Source of the DNA: Rhodospirillaceae bacterium
GTDB taxonomy: Bacteria; Pseudomonadota; Alphaproteobacteria; TMED109
Length of the DNA stretch: 64,000 bases
Reading direction: 5' to 3'
Assembly: GCA_902571315.1 (NCBI GenBank)
Contig: CACGBM010000001.1
Span: 1 to 64,000, forward strand
Part shown: piece by piece, positions 63,105-64,000 of the stretch
How positions within the stretch are numbered: position 1 is the stretch's first letter
How the letters are laid out: every line of letters starts with the position of its first letter
The notes under the pieces: generated by a model
The model's input: the letters and a program-made list of their open reading frames with translations, nothing else
What the model was told of the DNA's origin: nothing
Databases searched by the model: none
Translations under genes and position numbers: made by a program

Positions 63105-64000
63105 TGGTAAAGTTTTCGAGTAAAAATATTGATGACTGGAGTGAACTAGCTAATAGGGAGTTGGAAAACAAAATTAGAGACGGAAAACAAAAATTAATTT
63201 GGGAGTCTGAAGAAGGAATTCAACTAAAAACACTATACACAAAAGATGATTTAGAGGGGCTAGAACATTTAGATACTATGCCAGGTTTTCCTCCTTTTGT
63301 AAGAGGTCCTAAAGCTACTATGTATTCTGGTCGACCTTGGACAATAAGGCAATATGCTGGATTTTCGACTGCTAAAGAGTCCAATGCTTTTTACAAAAAA
63401 GCTCTAAAAGCTGGGCAAAAGGGACTTTCAATTGCATTTGACCTTGCAACCCATAGAGGTTATGACAGTGATCATCCTAGAGTTATAGGTGATGTAGGTA
63501 AAGCAGGAGTTGCTATTGACTCTGTAGAAGATATGAAGGTCTTATTTAATGAAATACCACTTGAAAAAATGAGTGTTTCTATGACTATGAATGGAGCTGT
63601 TTTACCAATACTTGCCTCTTATATTGTTGCAGCTGAAGAACAAGGGGTATCAATGGAATTATTATCAGGAACTATACAAAATGATATATTGAAAGAGTTT
63701 TTAGTCCGTAACACATACATATACCCTCCAGAAAGTTCAATGAGAATTATTTCTGATATTATTGAATTTACTTCTAAAAAAATGCCAAAATTTAATTCTA
63801 TTTCAATTTCAGGTTATCACATGCAAGAGGCAGGCGCAAATCAGGTTCAAGAGCTAGCTTTTACTATCGCAGACGGCCTAGAGTATGTAAAGGCTGCCAT
63901 AAGTAATGGACTGAAAGTTGATGATTTTGCTCCTAGATTATCATTCTTTTTTGCGATAGGAATGAATTTTTTTATGGAAGTATCAAAGCTTAGAGCAGCT
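63104..64000 (+). CDS. scpA: Methylmalonyl-CoA mutase large subunit, N-terminal part (3' end outside window)
   Basis: This adenosylcobalamin-dependent enzyme converts methylmalonyl-CoA to succinyl-CoA. From ATG 63104 the frame stays open to the window edge (299 codons). It shows [34 protein letters not shown], the substrate barrel start, [37 protein letters not shown], and [26 protein letters not shown]. These are classic mutase segments; the B12-binding domain would lie beyond the window. It provides the exit of the propionyl-CoA made by MmsA. Partial, but the assignment is secure. Confidence 0.96.
   Translation, partial: MVKFSSKNIDDWSELANRELENKIRDGKQKLIWESEEGIQLKTLYTKDDLEGLEHLDTMPGFPPFVRGPKATMYSGRPWTIRQYAGFSTAKESNAFYKKALKAGQKGLSIAFDLATHRGYDSDHPRVIGDVGKAGVAIDSVEDMKVLFNEIPLEKMSVSMTMNGAVLPILASYIVAAEEQGVSMELLSGTIQNDILKEFLVRNTYIYPPESSMRIISDIIEFTSKKMPKFNSISISGYHMQEAGANQVQELAFTIADGLEYVKAAISNGLKVDDFAPRLSFFFAIGMNFFMEVSKLRAA

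Overview
This window is a gene-dense, AT-rich (roughly 30% G+C by eye) stretch of core chromosome from an alphaproteobacterium. The class is inferred from families and gene orders typical of Alphaproteobacteria: zapE-mdh-sucCDAB-lpd behind sdhB, atpHAGDC without atpBEF, the obgE-proB-proA-nadD-rsfS-envC-ctpA-rppH string, metX-metW, TrcR (DUF1013), DUF1192, DUF4167, DUF1178, and the hisS-prfA-prmC block. Low GC, overlapping genes and almost no spacers suggest a streamlined, probably free-living marine lineage (SAR11-like or HIMB59/AEGEAN-169-like). The exact clade cannot be settled by reading alone.

Layout. 1-13.7 kb (+): sdhA (3' end), sdhB, a Na+/Ca2+-type exchanger, mmsA, zapE, mdh, sucCD, sucAB and lpd, a nearly complete lower TCA segment. 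13.7-17.5 kb: xerC and a small transaldolase on the minus strand, then priA (+). 17.6-22.4 kb (+): the F1 sector of ATP synthase. 22.4-30.3 kb (-): rppH, ctpA, envC, rsfS, nadD, proA, proB, obgE and ribosomal proteins L27 and L21. 30.4-35.9 kb: gamma-glutamyltransferase, a PanE-like reductase, an oxalate-CoA-ligase-like enzyme and an omega-amino-acid:pyruvate aminotransferase. 35.9-45.2 kb: metW, metX, chorismate mutase, tyrA, hldE, trcR, a quinone oxidoreductase, a DUF1192 protein, metY, two acyl/ester hydrolases and L31. 45.2-57.6 kb: prolyl iminopeptidase, an M23 endopeptidase, clpB, DUF4167, prmC, prfA, hisS, ispG, a short RodZ-like protein, lysC and ubiG. 57.6-64 kb: secA, argJ, two methyltransferases, DUF1178 and the 5' part of methylmalonyl-CoA mutase.

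The genes form a coherent aerobic heterotroph core: TCA flux feeding a ubiquinone chain and ATP synthase; amination and semialdehyde oxidation (aminotransferase, MmsA, methylmalonyl-CoA mutase) feeding carbon into the TCA cycle; methionine made by direct sulfhydrylation (MetX/MetW then MetY); and proline, arginine, lysine-family and aromatic biosynthesis. No tRNA, rRNA, CRISPR array, insertion sequence or phage gene was seen, and no gap longer than 300 bases exists. The longest apparent gaps (3826-3909 and 22919-23036) are better explained as out-of-frame ends of zapE and ctpA displaced at poly-A runs.

I did not find a convincing undescribed system. The most interesting signals are the two homopolymer frame breaks at operon junctions, a SucB with two lipoyl domains, a heat-shock-like clpB promoter with an embedded 7-bp inverted repeat, a palindrome over the rplU promoter, a SecA without its zinc tail, and a methyltransferase with an eroded SAM motif.
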